A stretch of DNA of 5,750 nt from an uncultured Eubacteriales bacterium (GTDB lineage Bacteria > Bacillota > Clostridia > Oscillospirales > Oscillospiraceae). Location: positions 1-5,750 of the forward strand of contig USMP01000103.1 of NCBI GenBank assembly GCA_900555795.1, in the 5' to 3' direction. The position numbers and the translations under genes were made by a program. Below, one piece after another: positions 1 to 4,836 of the stretch (positions are counted from its first letter, which is position 1; every line of letters begins with the position of its first letter). Under the pieces are notes generated by a model. It ran no database searches and was not told the DNA's origin. It saw only the letters and a list, made by a program, of their open reading frames with translations.

Positions 1-75
1 CAGACACGAGCAATCCGTGTCTGCCTGACGCTGTTAAAATGGCGCGGGACGGAAACTTTCCCCCCATTCGTCCCG
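1..75. repeat. two small inverted repeats upstream of the DegV gene
   Basis: Two perfect dyads are visible. Arms CAGACACG (1-8) and CGTGTCTG (16-23) flank a 7-nt loop; arms CGGGACG (45-51) and CGTCCCG (69-75) flank a longer loop that itself contains GGAAA/TTTCC. Neither is followed by a T-run on the plus strand, so they do not look like ordinary intrinsic terminators. No coding frame was recognised here. They may belong to the 3' end or tail of a gene lying before the window; the window edge prevents a decision. Confidence 0.35.
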
Positions 76-92
76 GGCCGGCAAAAACCGCC

Positions 93-121
93 TTTGCACC
101 GGCGGAAAAATATGGTATACT
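93..121 (+). promoter_or_regulatory. predicted sigma-A promoter of the DegV gene
   Basis: TTTGCA (93-98; 4/6 of TTGACA) is separated by 17 nt from TATACT (116-121; 5/6), which has an upstream TG (113-114) in the extended -10 position. The expected start point near 128 leaves a leader of about 63 nt. A dyad GGTAT (114-118) / ATACC (128-132) overlaps the -10 and start point and could be an operator, but it is short. Confidence 0.65.
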
Positions 122-190
122 ATTGCCATACCCAAAGCCGGCCACCGCCGGGCCCGCCGTACCAATCCGTTTCGAGAAAGGAACGATACG

Positions 191-1057
191 ATGAGAGACT
201 ATATCATTTTAACCGACAGCTGCTGTGACCTCTCCGCCGCCATGGTGGAGGAACTGGGCCTGTCTGTCCTGCCCCTGTCCTTTTTGATGGAGGGAAAGGA
301 ATACTTCAACTACCCCGACAACCGGGACATGGACCCCGCCGCCTTCTATGGCCGCCTCCGCTCCGGCAGCCTGGGCACCACCTCCGCCGTCAGCGTGGGG
401 GTGTTCCAGGAGGCCATGAAGAACCTGGTGGAGGCGGGGCACGACATCCTCTGCATCAGCTTCTCCTCCGCCCTGTCCACCACCTACCAGTCCGCCTCCA
501 TCGCCGCGGAGGATGTCATGGCCGCCCACCCCGGCAGCAAAATCCTGGTGGTGGACAGCCGCTGCGCCTCCCTGGGCCAGGGCCTGCTGGTGTACCTTGC
601 GGTCCAGGAGCAGCGCAGGGGCCGCTCCATCGAGGAGGTCCGGGATTTTGCGGAGGAGACGAAAAACCACCTGTGCCACTGGTTCACCGTGGACGATCTG
701 AACCACTTAAAGCGGGGCGGCCGGGTGTCCGCGGCGGCGGCCTTTTTCGGCACCATGCTCCAGATGAAGCCGGTGCTCCATGTGGATGACGAGGGGCGTC
801 TGATCCCCGTCAGCAAGGTCCGGGGCCGCAGGGCCTCCATCAAGGCCCTGCTGGAGCAGATGGAGGAACTGGCGGAGGACACCAGCACGGTGTTCATCAG
901 CCACGGCGACTGCCTGGAGGAGGCCCAGGGCCTTGCCCAGGCCATCCGGGAGAAATTCCCTGTAGAGCGGCTGGAGATCAACTTTGTGGGGCCTGTGATC
1001 GGCAACCACTCCGGTCCCGGAACCCTGGCCCTGTTCTTCCTGGGCAAGCACAAGTAG
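191..1057 (+). CDS. DegV family protein (FakB-type fatty-acid-binding protein)
   Basis: A 288-residue protein of normal length for the DegV family. DegV/FakB proteins bind one fatty acid in a deep pocket; FakB members present it to the kinase FakA, giving acyl-phosphate for phospholipid synthesis in the cytoplasm. Visible family marks: the N-terminal TDS (residues 8-10), the TTS segment (63-65), SFSSALSTTY (90-99), the DLNHLKRGGR signature (169-178) followed by the 'QMKPVL' stretch, and GPVIGNHSGPGT (267-278), whose His and Gly residues close the pocket. The ATG is well supported by AGAAAGGA (175-182) with an 8-nt spacer. The gene has its own promoter upstream and a strong terminator just downstream, so it is probably monocistronic. 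No fakA-like kinase gene is in the window, so a FakB role rather than another lipid-binding role is family inference. Confidence 0.95.
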   Translation: MRDYIILTDSCCDLSAAMVEELGLSVLPLSFLMEGKEYFNYPDNRDMDPAAFYGRLRSGSLGTTSAVSVGVFQEAMKNLVEAGHDILCISFSSALSTTYQSASIAAEDVMAAHPGSKILVVDSRCASLGQGLLVYLAVQEQRRGRSIEEVRDFAEETKNHLCHWFTVDDLNHLKRGGRVSAAAAFFGTMLQMKPVLHVDDEGRLIPVSKVRGRRASIKALLEQMEELAEDTSTVFISHGDCLEEAQGLAQAIREKFPVERLEINFVGPVIGNHSGPGTLALFFLGKHK

Positions 1058-1070
1058 TGGGAAAATCTGC

Positions 1071-1098
1071 GGGGCGGGCCAGTGGCCCGCCCCTTTTT
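1071..1098 (+). terminator. intrinsic terminator of the DegV gene
   Basis: A perfect 10-bp GC-rich stem, GGGGCGGGCC (1071-1080) with GGCCCGCCCC (1084-1093), has a 3-nt AGT loop and is followed directly by TTTTT (1094-1098). It begins 13 nt after the DegV stop codon and separates that gene from the element and prmA downstream. Confidence 0.92.
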
Positions 1099-1127
1099 CC
1101 TCCGCCTTTGGGCGCGCCGGGGACCCC

Positions 1128-1156
1128 TTGCGTTCTCCCCGGCCATCCACTATAAT
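1128..1156 (+). promoter_or_regulatory. predicted promoter straddling the left edge of the inverted-repeat element
   Basis: TTGCGT (1128-1133; 3/6 of TTGACA) lies exactly 17 nt upstream of a perfect TATAAT (1151-1156). The -10 is the first six bases of the left terminal repeat, while the -35 lies in the GC-rich flank. Transcription would begin near 1163, run through the whole structured element and reach prmA after about 250 nt. This is the best plus-strand promoter seen for the prmA operon, although it may instead drive a transcript of the element itself. Confidence 0.5.
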
Positions 1157-1166
1157 AATGTCTACT

Positions 1167-1191
1167 GAATAAACCGCCAAGCGGTTTATTC
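1167..1191. repeat. stem-loop 1 of the element
   Basis: Perfect 11-bp arms GAATAAACCGC (1167-1177) and GCGGTTTATTC (1181-1191) with a 3-nt CAA loop. The left arm overlaps the inner part of the left terminal repeat, so this hairpin competes with pairing of the two element ends. Confidence 0.85.
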
Positions 1192-1249
1192 GTGCGGCCA
1201 CTGCTGCATATTTCATCAAAGTGGGCTCTAAATGGCCCTTTTTGCGTAT

Positions 1250-1281
1250 TTCCGTTGGAGCGCCGTATTGCTCCAACGGAA
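1250..1281. repeat. stem-loop 2 of the element
   Basis: Perfect 12-bp arms TTCCGTTGGAGC (1250-1261) and GCTCCAACGGAA (1270-1281) around an 8-nt loop (1262-1269). There is no following T-run, so it is not a terminator on either strand. Confidence 0.85.
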
Positions 1282-1282
1282 G

Positions 1283-1322
1283 ATGCAAGGTTTTCTGGCT
1301 CATTTGACCGAAAGCCTTGCAT
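1283..1322. repeat. stem-loop 3 of the element
   Basis: Arms 1283-1295 (ATGCAAGGTTTTC) and 1310-1322 (GAAAGCCTTGCAT) give a 13-bp stem with a single G·U pair when read as plus-strand RNA. It starts one base after stem-loop 2 ends, so the two stems could stack coaxially. Part of the 3' arm (1308-1318) is also a perfect 11-bp complement of 1361-1371, allowing an alternative long-range pairing. Confidence 0.8.
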
Positions 1323-1323
1323 T

Positions 1324-1380
1324 TGAACAAAGCCAATTGCCCTTGGAAGCCTTGGAATTTAAGGCTTTCGGTTTTGTTCA
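1324..1380. repeat. stem-loop 4 of the element, overlapping the right terminal repeat
   Basis: An outer stem of 1324-1334 with 1370-1380 (11 bp, one G·U as plus-strand RNA) encloses an inner perfect 7-bp stem, AAGCCTT (1347-1353) with AAGGCTT (1361-1367), with an asymmetric internal loop between them. The 3' arm lies in the right terminal repeat. Confidence 0.7.
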
Positions 1381-1415
1381 GTACGCATTACTTTATACTG
1401 CGGTACAGGAAGGCC

Positions 1416-2279
1416 ATGATCTGGGCACGAGTGCAGTTTCTGGAGCAGAACCGGCAGTACTGGGACTACGTGGACGAGGAACTGGACCGGGCCATGACCG
1501 GCAAGTGCCGCGTCACCTTCTACCTGGAGCAAAATGACGCCGGGGCGGCCCAGGTGGCCGCTGTCCGCATGGCCATGGCACAGCTGAAGGCGGCCCATCC
1601 GGACTACGCCCCCCTGCTGCTGACCCTGGACGGCATCGAGGACGCGGACTGGGAAAACAATTGGAAGCAGTTTTACAAGCCCATGGAGATCGGGGAGCGG
1701 CTCATCGTCATCCCCGACTGGGAGACGGCGGACACCCATGGCCGGGTGGCCCTGCGGCTGAACCCCGGCCTCACCTTCGGCACCGGCAGCCACGCCACCA
1801 CCCGGCTCTGCCTCCAGGCCCTGGAGAAGCGGGTGGGACCCGGCATGGACGTGCTGGATCTGGGCTGTGGCAGCGGGATTCTGTCCATCGCCGCCCTGCT
1901 GCTGGGGGCGCGGCGGGCCTTCGCCTGCGACATCGACGAGAAGGCCGTGGGCGTGGCCTACGAAAACGCCGCCCTCAACGCCGTGGGCCGGGATGTCTAC
2001 ACCGTCCGGGCGGGGGACGTGCTCACCGATCAGGGCCTCCGCCGGGACATGGGGACCGGGTACCACGTGGTGCTGGCCAACATCGTCTCCGACGTGATCA
2101 TCGCCTTGGCCCCCGCCGTGGGGCCCCTGCTGGCCCCGGAGGGCGTGTTCATCTGCTCGGGCATTATTGACCAGCGGCAGGAGGAGGTGCGCCGCTGTCT
2201 GGAGGAAGCGGGCTTCCGGATCGAGGAGACCGGAAGTTCCGAGGGCTGGTTCAGCTTTGTATGCCGGAAAGGAAGGTGA
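1416..2279 (+). CDS. prmA: ribosomal protein L11 methyltransferase PrmA, N-terminally shortened
   Basis: A SAM-dependent class I methyltransferase that trimethylates ribosomal protein L11. From the chosen ATG it is 287 residues. Marks: WENNWKQFYKP (79-89) in the linker region, the PrmA signature PGLTFGTGSHATT (117-129), SAM motif I VLDLGCGSG (146-154), the acidic residue after strand 2 in CDIDEKAV (171-178), and the catalytic-loop ANIVSDV (221-227). The C-terminus is complete. The start at 1416 is supported by AGGA (1407-1410) with a 5-nt spacer and by the element ending just upstream; an earlier in-frame TTG at 1317 would translate the element's stem-loops and has no ribosome binding site. 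Clostridial homologues, as I recall them, have about 40 more N-terminal residues before the FLExNRxYWDYVDEEL segment, which here starts at residue 8. The catalytic domain looks intact; the L11-recognition domain is partly missing. It is followed after 9 nt by the YcxB-like gene. Confidence 0.9.
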   Translation: MIWARVQFLEQNRQYWDYVDEELDRAMTGKCRVTFYLEQNDAGAAQVAAVRMAMAQLKAAHPDYAPLLLTLDGIEDADWENNWKQFYKPMEIGERLIVIPDWETADTHGRVALRLNPGLTFGTGSHATTRLCLQALEKRVGPGMDVLDLGCGSGILSIAALLLGARRAFACDIDEKAVGVAYENAALNAVGRDVYTVRAGDVLTDQGLRRDMGTGYHVVLANIVSDVIIALAPAVGPLLAPEGVFICSGIIDQRQEEVRRCLEEAGFRIEETGSSEGWFSFVCRKGR

Positions 2280-2288
2280 GAGGCGGCT

Positions 2289-2819
2289 ATGTCCTATCAG
2301 CGGGATTTTACCATCGGCCTGCGGGAGACCCAGGATTTCTATCTGACCCTGGTCATTGGCAACTGGCGGCGGGGCATTGCCGGCTTCGGCCTGGTGGGCG
2401 CCCTGGTGGCGTGGATGTACCTCCAATGGGCCGGCATGGACGCCGCCTGGATGGCGCCTGTGCTGCTGGCCTCGGCGGCGTCCTCCATGCTGGCGGTGAC
2501 GCTGGGGCTGTACCTGGTCACACGGCAGAAGGTCCGCTCCCAGCTTCGCGCCTCCGGTAGGGGGAGCTATCTCCAGCAGACGGAGATTGGCGGCTTCGGC
2601 GTCCGCGTCACCGTGGGCGGCGACAGGGCCCGGCTGGACTTTGACAAGCTGCTGCTGGTCCAGGAGACGAAAAAAGCCTTCTACCTCTTTCTCACCAAAA
2701 ACCAGGCGTGGATCCTCCCCAAGGCCCAGATGGAGGACCCGGAGGCCGAGTGCCAACAGCTGCGGGCCCTCTTCCGCACCGTCATCGAATCCAGGCGGCT
2801 GAAGCTGCGGCGGCCATAG
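2289..2819 (+). CDS. YcxB-like membrane protein
   Basis: A 176-residue protein with a short cytoplasmic-type N-terminus, two predicted membrane helices (about residues 30-47 and 54-77) and a soluble C-terminal domain. That domain resembles the YcxB-like family: a beta-rich stretch (about 94-125) leading into VQETKKAFYLFLTKNQAWILPK (124-145), where the aromatic run and the 'ILPK' turn are the recognisable part. The function of the family is not established. The ATG has GAGAGG (2278-2283) 5 nt upstream, overlapping the prmA stop, and only 9 nt separate the two genes, so it is probably cotranscribed and perhaps translationally coupled with prmA. No signal peptide or catalytic motif was seen. A general DUF-type two-TM protein is the fallback call. 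Confidence 0.8.
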   Translation: MSYQRDFTIGLRETQDFYLTLVIGNWRRGIAGFGLVGALVAWMYLQWAGMDAAWMAPVLLASAASSMLAVTLGLYLVTRQKVRSQLRASGRGSYLQQTEIGGFGVRVTVGGDRARLDFDKLLLVQETKKAFYLFLTKNQAWILPKAQMEDPEAECQQLRALFRTVIESRRLKLRRP

Positions 2820-2850
2820 CGGGGCCGTCCGGCGCCGCCGGGGATAAGAA

Positions 2851-2908
2851 GGCCCGGACCCCTCCGCCGGGGCAGGCCCCCGCCATCCCCCGCCGAACGT
2901 TCCGGGCC
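2851..2908. terminator. possible bidirectional terminator between convergent genes
   Basis: The 93-bp gap between the convergent YcxB-like and SDR genes holds a perfect 8-bp dyad, GGCCCGGA (2851-2858) and TCCGGGCC (2901-2908), around a 42-nt GC-rich loop that can form an inner GGGG/CCCC stem (2869-2872 with 2877-2880). On the minus strand the stem is followed by TTCTTAT; on the plus strand by CCTTCT. The long loop and short T-runs make it a weak candidate. Confidence 0.35.
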
Positions 2909-2912
2909 CCTT

Positions 2913-3647
2913 CTACAAAATAAAGCCCCCGTCCGCCGTCAGCACCTGCCCGGTGATATAGGCGGCCTTGTCCCCGGCCAAAAAGGACACCGCCTGGGCT
3001 ACCTCCTCCGGCGTGCCCAGCCGGCCCAGGGGGGTTTCTTCCGCCAGCATGGCCAGGGTCCCCTCCCCCAGCACCTCCACCATGTCCGTGCGTATCACGC
3101 CGGGGGCCACACAGTTGACCCGAATGCCCGAGGGGGCCAGTTCCATGGCCAGGGACCGGGTCAGGCCGATGACCGCCGCCTTGGTGGCGGAATAGGCCAC
3201 CTCGCAGGAGGCCCCCCGCTGGCCCCAGATGGAGGAAATGTTGACGATGCTCCCCGCCTTCTCATGGAGCATATGGGGCAGCACCGCCTGGATGGTGTGA
3301 AACGCCCCGTCCACGTTGACCGCGAAGATCCGCCGCCAGAAGTCCTCCGTCACATCCTGAAACTGCCGCTGCTCCGCCACGCCGGCGTTGTTTATCAGCA
3401 CCGTCACCGCCCCGAAGGCGTCCTCCACCCGCCGGATGGCGGAGGTGATGGCCGCCCGGTCCGCCACGTCCCCCTGAACGGCCATGGCACGCATGCCCCC
3501 CGCCGTCAGTTCCTCCACCAACTCCTCCGCCCGGGCCCGGGCCTGGAGATAGCCCACGCCCACGGCGAAGCCCTCCGCCGCCAGCTGCCGGACCACCGCC
3601 CGGCCAATTCCCCGGCTGCCGCCGGTAACAAACGCTGTCTTTCCCAT
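2913..3647 (-). CDS. short-chain dehydrogenase/reductase, YmfI/FabG-like
   Basis: A 244-residue classical SDR using NAD(P)H, full length. Visible: the dinucleotide-binding TGGSRGIG (8-15), D60 in the GDV motif, NNAG (86-89), and the catalytic tetrad N111, S139, Y152 and K156 (YSATK). The C-terminal ITGQVLTADGG is typical of 3-oxoacyl-ACP reductases. The segment around the active-site serine, NISSIWGQRGASCEV (136-150), matches the one I recall for Bacillus subtilis YmfI, the elongation factor P 5-aminopentanone reductase, better than it matches E. coli FabG. It could therefore finish the EF-P lysine modification, act on 3-oxoacyl-ACP, or act on a hydroxyacid linked to the neighbouring LarA-type gene; sequence alone does not decide. 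The ATG is preceded by AAAGGA (complement of 3652-3657) with a 4-nt spacer. It lies 53 nt downstream of lysR on the same strand and is probably cotranscribed. Confidence 0.9.
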   Translation of the reverse strand: MGKTAFVTGGSRGIGRAVVRQLAAEGFAVGVGYLQARARAEELVEELTAGGMRAMAVQGDVADRAAITSAIRRVEDAFGAVTVLINNAGVAEQRQFQDVTEDFWRRIFAVNVDGAFHTIQAVLPHMLHEKAGSIVNISSIWGQRGASCEVAYSATKAAVIGLTRSLAMELAPSGIRVNCVAPGVIRTDMVEVLGEGTLAMLAEETPLGRLGTPEEVAQAVSFLAGDKAAYITGQVLTADGGFIL

Positions 3648-3659
3648 GATATCCTTTCG

Positions 3660-3677
3660 GGAGGCCCCCGGGCCTCC
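3660..3677. repeat. inverted repeat in the lysR-SDR gap
   Basis: Perfect 8-bp arms GGAGGCCC (3660-3667) and GGGCCTCC (3670-3677) lie just upstream of the SDR ribosome binding site in the 53-nt gap. There is no T-run after it on the minus strand, so it does not look like a terminator. It could set relative expression of the two genes, or be incidental in GC-rich DNA. Confidence 0.4.
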
Positions 3678-3700
3678 GCCTCCTTATAAAAAATCGGCCG

Positions 3701-4594
3701 TCACCGCTCCAGCGGGAGCGCCCCCGGCCCCAGGTTCCGCACATACTCCACAAACCGGCCCATGTCCCCCGTCAGGGCCGCCCCGCTCTCCCACACCAGG
3801 CTCACCTCCACGGGCATGGGGGGCTCCAGGGGCACGCAGGCCCCGTCTCCCAGGGTATCCGCCAAGGCGCTGAAGAGAAAGCCCACGGCGACGCTGCCGC
3901 TGACCAGCCGCCGCACCGTGGACAGCTGATCCGTATAGAGCAGCACATTGGGCTCCAGCCCCGCCTGGGCGAAGCGCGCAAGAAGGCTCTCTGTCTGGAA
4001 ATAGTTCTCCTTGAAGAGCACCAGCGGCTCCCGGGCCAGTTCCTGGATGGTCACGCTCTCCCGGGTTGCCAGCCAGTGCCGCCGGGGCACGCAGCACACC
4101 GTCTCCAGCCGGGCCACCGGAATAGACCGCAGCGCCCCGGGGAAGGGCCCCTGATGGGGCAGGAAGGCCAGATCCAGCGTCCCCGCCGCCAGCTGCTTCA
4201 GCAGTTCCCGCCGGCCCCCCTCCGCCATGTGCATGCGCATATCCGGACGGGACCTGGCCAGGCCGTCCAAAATCTGGGGCAGAAAGGTGGCCCCGATCAT
4301 GGGGGGCACCCCCAGCCGGAGCGGCCGGTACCGCCGGCCCAGGCCCTCCATCTCCCGGCTCACCCGGTCCGCGTGGGAGAGCAGTTCCTCCGCCAGGGTT
4401 AAAAACCGCTCCCCCTCCGCCGTCAGGTCCATGCCCCGGCTGCGCCGCTGGAACAGGGACACGCCGAACTCCCGCTCCAGTTCGCGCACCGCGCTGGATA
4501 CCGACGGCTGGGACACATACAGCGCCTCCGCCGCCCGGGTCATACTCCGGTACCTGCATACCGCCTGAAAATAGCGCAGCTGGGCCAGCGTCAC
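3701..4594 (-). CDS. LysR-family transcriptional regulator
   Basis: From the chosen GTG the protein has 297 residues, the usual LTTR length. It has an N-terminal winged helix-turn-helix (about residues 3-62, with MTRAAEALYVSQPSVSSAV at 18-36), a linker helix (about 63-90) and a two-lobed effector-binding domain starting at PLRLGVPP (91-98). I chose the GTG because it gives the standard start (MTLAQLRYFQAV), has a GGAGG-rich site (complement of 4601-4613) 6 nt upstream, and lies downstream of a strong promoter; an in-frame TTG at 4666 would fall inside the -35 box. It is divergent from the LarA-family gene and probably senses a substrate or product of that enzyme (inference). The effector cannot be read from the sequence. 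Confidence 0.93.
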   Translation of the reverse strand: MTLAQLRYFQAVCRYRSMTRAAEALYVSQPSVSSAVRELEREFGVSLFQRRSRGMDLTAEGERFLTLAEELLSHADRVSREMEGLGRRYRPLRLGVPPMIGATFLPQILDGLARSRPDMRMHMAEGGRRELLKQLAAGTLDLAFLPHQGPFPGALRSIPVARLETVCCVPRRHWLATRESVTIQELAREPLVLFKENYFQTESLLARFAQAGLEPNVLLYTDQLSTVRRLVSGSVAVGFLFSALADTLGDGACVPLEPPMPVEVSLVWESGAALTGDMGRFVEYVRNLGPGALPLER

Positions 4595-4611
4595 GGCACA
4601 TCCCCCCCTCC

Positions 4612-4631
4612 CCGCCTCCGGCGGTTTTTTT
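4612..4631 (+). terminator. weak plus-strand terminator-like hairpin
   Basis: CCGCC (4612-4616), loop TCC, GGCGG (4620-4624) and seven T's (4625-4631) form a short intrinsic-terminator-like structure in the plus direction. No plus-strand gene ends here; it would only stop transcripts antisense to lysR before they enter the larA control region. On the minus strand the same hairpin lies in the short lysR leader, next to its ribosome binding site. Confidence 0.35.
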
Positions 4632-4637
4632 ATTTCC

Positions 4638-4666
4638 ATGATATAGTTTTTTTCTATATCTGTCAA
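4638..4666 (-). promoter_or_regulatory. predicted sigma-A promoter of lysR
   Basis: On the minus strand a perfect TTGACA (4666-4661) is followed after 17 nt by TATCAT (4643-4638; 5/6 of TATAAT). The start point would be near 4631, leaving a leader of roughly 37 nt before the GTG. The spacer contains the perfect dyad described separately, a layout typical of LTTR autoregulation. Confidence 0.8.
4640..4660. promoter_or_regulatory. candidate LysR-type operator (LTTR box)
   Basis: A perfect dyad with 7-bp arms, GATATAG (4640-4646) and CTATATC (4654-4660), around a run of seven T's. It fits the general T-N11-A form of LTTR recognition sites. It sits between the -35 and -10 of the lysR promoter and is centred near 4650, about 64 bp upstream of the predicted larA start point (about 4714). 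A second small dyad, AAATA (4669-4673) / TATTT (4676-4680), lies where an activation site next to the larA -35 would be expected. Confidence 0.65.
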
Positions 4667-4678
4667 GAAAATATGTAT

Positions 4679-4707
4679 TTCACAAAGCCGGGGAAATGGA
4701 GTACAAT
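4679..4707 (+). promoter_or_regulatory. predicted sigma-A promoter of the LarA-family gene
   Basis: TTCACA (4679-4684; 5/6 of TTGACA), a 17-nt spacer and TACAAT (4702-4707; 5/6 of TATAAT). Transcription from about 4714 gives a leader of about 123 nt. The promoter is back-to-back with the lysR promoter, with the dyad at 4640-4660 upstream of it. Confidence 0.7.
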
Positions 4708-4734
4708 TAGGATACTCAGATGACAGCCACCGCC

Positions 4735-4817
4735 GGGCACGGAATTTTTTTGTACGGTTTGCCCAAGGCGGCCTGCGGCTATTGACAAATTTACCCGCCG
4801 GCGCCCCGCGGCCGGCG
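4735..4817 (+). other. structured leader of the LarA-family gene
   Basis: The leader contains a short dyad, GGGCA (4735-4739) / TGCCC (4760-4764), around a T-rich loop, and a perfect 7-bp stem, CGCCGGC (4796-4802) / GCCGGCG (4811-4817), ending directly before the AAAGGAG...GGAGG ribosome binding region (4818-4830). No known riboswitch was recognised; these may be ordinary GC-rich hairpins. Confidence 0.35.
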
Positions 4818-4836
4818 AAAGGAGCGGAGGCGGAAC

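Larger units (their letters stand above)
1151..1397. mobile_element. MITE-like element with imperfect terminal inverted repeats
   Basis: This block has no supported gene and is compositionally distinct: about 44% GC by hand count over 1151-1400, against strongly GC-rich genes on both sides. Its ends are imperfect inverted repeats. Left 1151-1176 aligns with the reverse complement of 1369-1397, with 22 identities in 26 aligned positions and three gap positions; shared blocks are TATAA, AATG, TACTGAA, AAA and CCG. Inside are four strong stem-loops. Small size, no transposase, terminal inverted repeats and internal palindromes are typical of non-autonomous MITE/REP-like elements. A GGCCAT hexamer occurs at 1141-1146 and again at 1412-1417, which could be a target duplication or chance. 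The alternative is a structured cis-regulatory leader of prmA. The exact ends are uncertain by several bases. Confidence 0.55.

Noticed and set aside
1221..1243. Terminator within the element (GGGC / GCCC followed by TTTTT)
   Set aside because: Only a 4-bp stem is possible; too weak to claim, although it could add some attenuation.
1374..1399. Outward promoter at the element's right end (TTGTTC ... TATACT) for prmA
   Set aside because: The spacer is only 14 nt, other spacings give poor -35 boxes, and the start point would leave a leader of about 10 nt.
1317..1415. N-terminal extension of PrmA to an in-frame TTG, giving 320 residues
   Set aside because: The extra residues translate stem-loop and terminal-repeat sequence, do not resemble PrmA, and the TTG has no ribosome binding site. 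The ATG at 1416 has AGGA at 5 nt.
1359..2756. 465-codon open frame on the minus strand across prmA and the YcxB-like gene
   Set aside because: Its protein is low-complexity (rich in G, H, P, Q), as expected from the antisense of GC-rich codons, and it overlaps two well-recognised plus-strand genes.
3684..4601. 305-codon minus-strand frame overlapping lysR
   Set aside because: Gly/Ala/Pro-rich out-of-frame product; the adjacent frame encodes a complete LysR regulator with a good start.
4595..4666. LysR start at the in-frame TTG at 4666
   Set aside because: The TTG is the first three bases of the predicted -35 box, so it would lie upstream of the transcript; the GTG at 4594 gives the standard LTTR N-terminus.
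4782..4787. Perfect TTGACA close to larA as a second promoter
   Set aside because: The region 15-19 nt downstream is entirely GC-rich (CCCGCCGGCGCC), with no -10-like hexamer.
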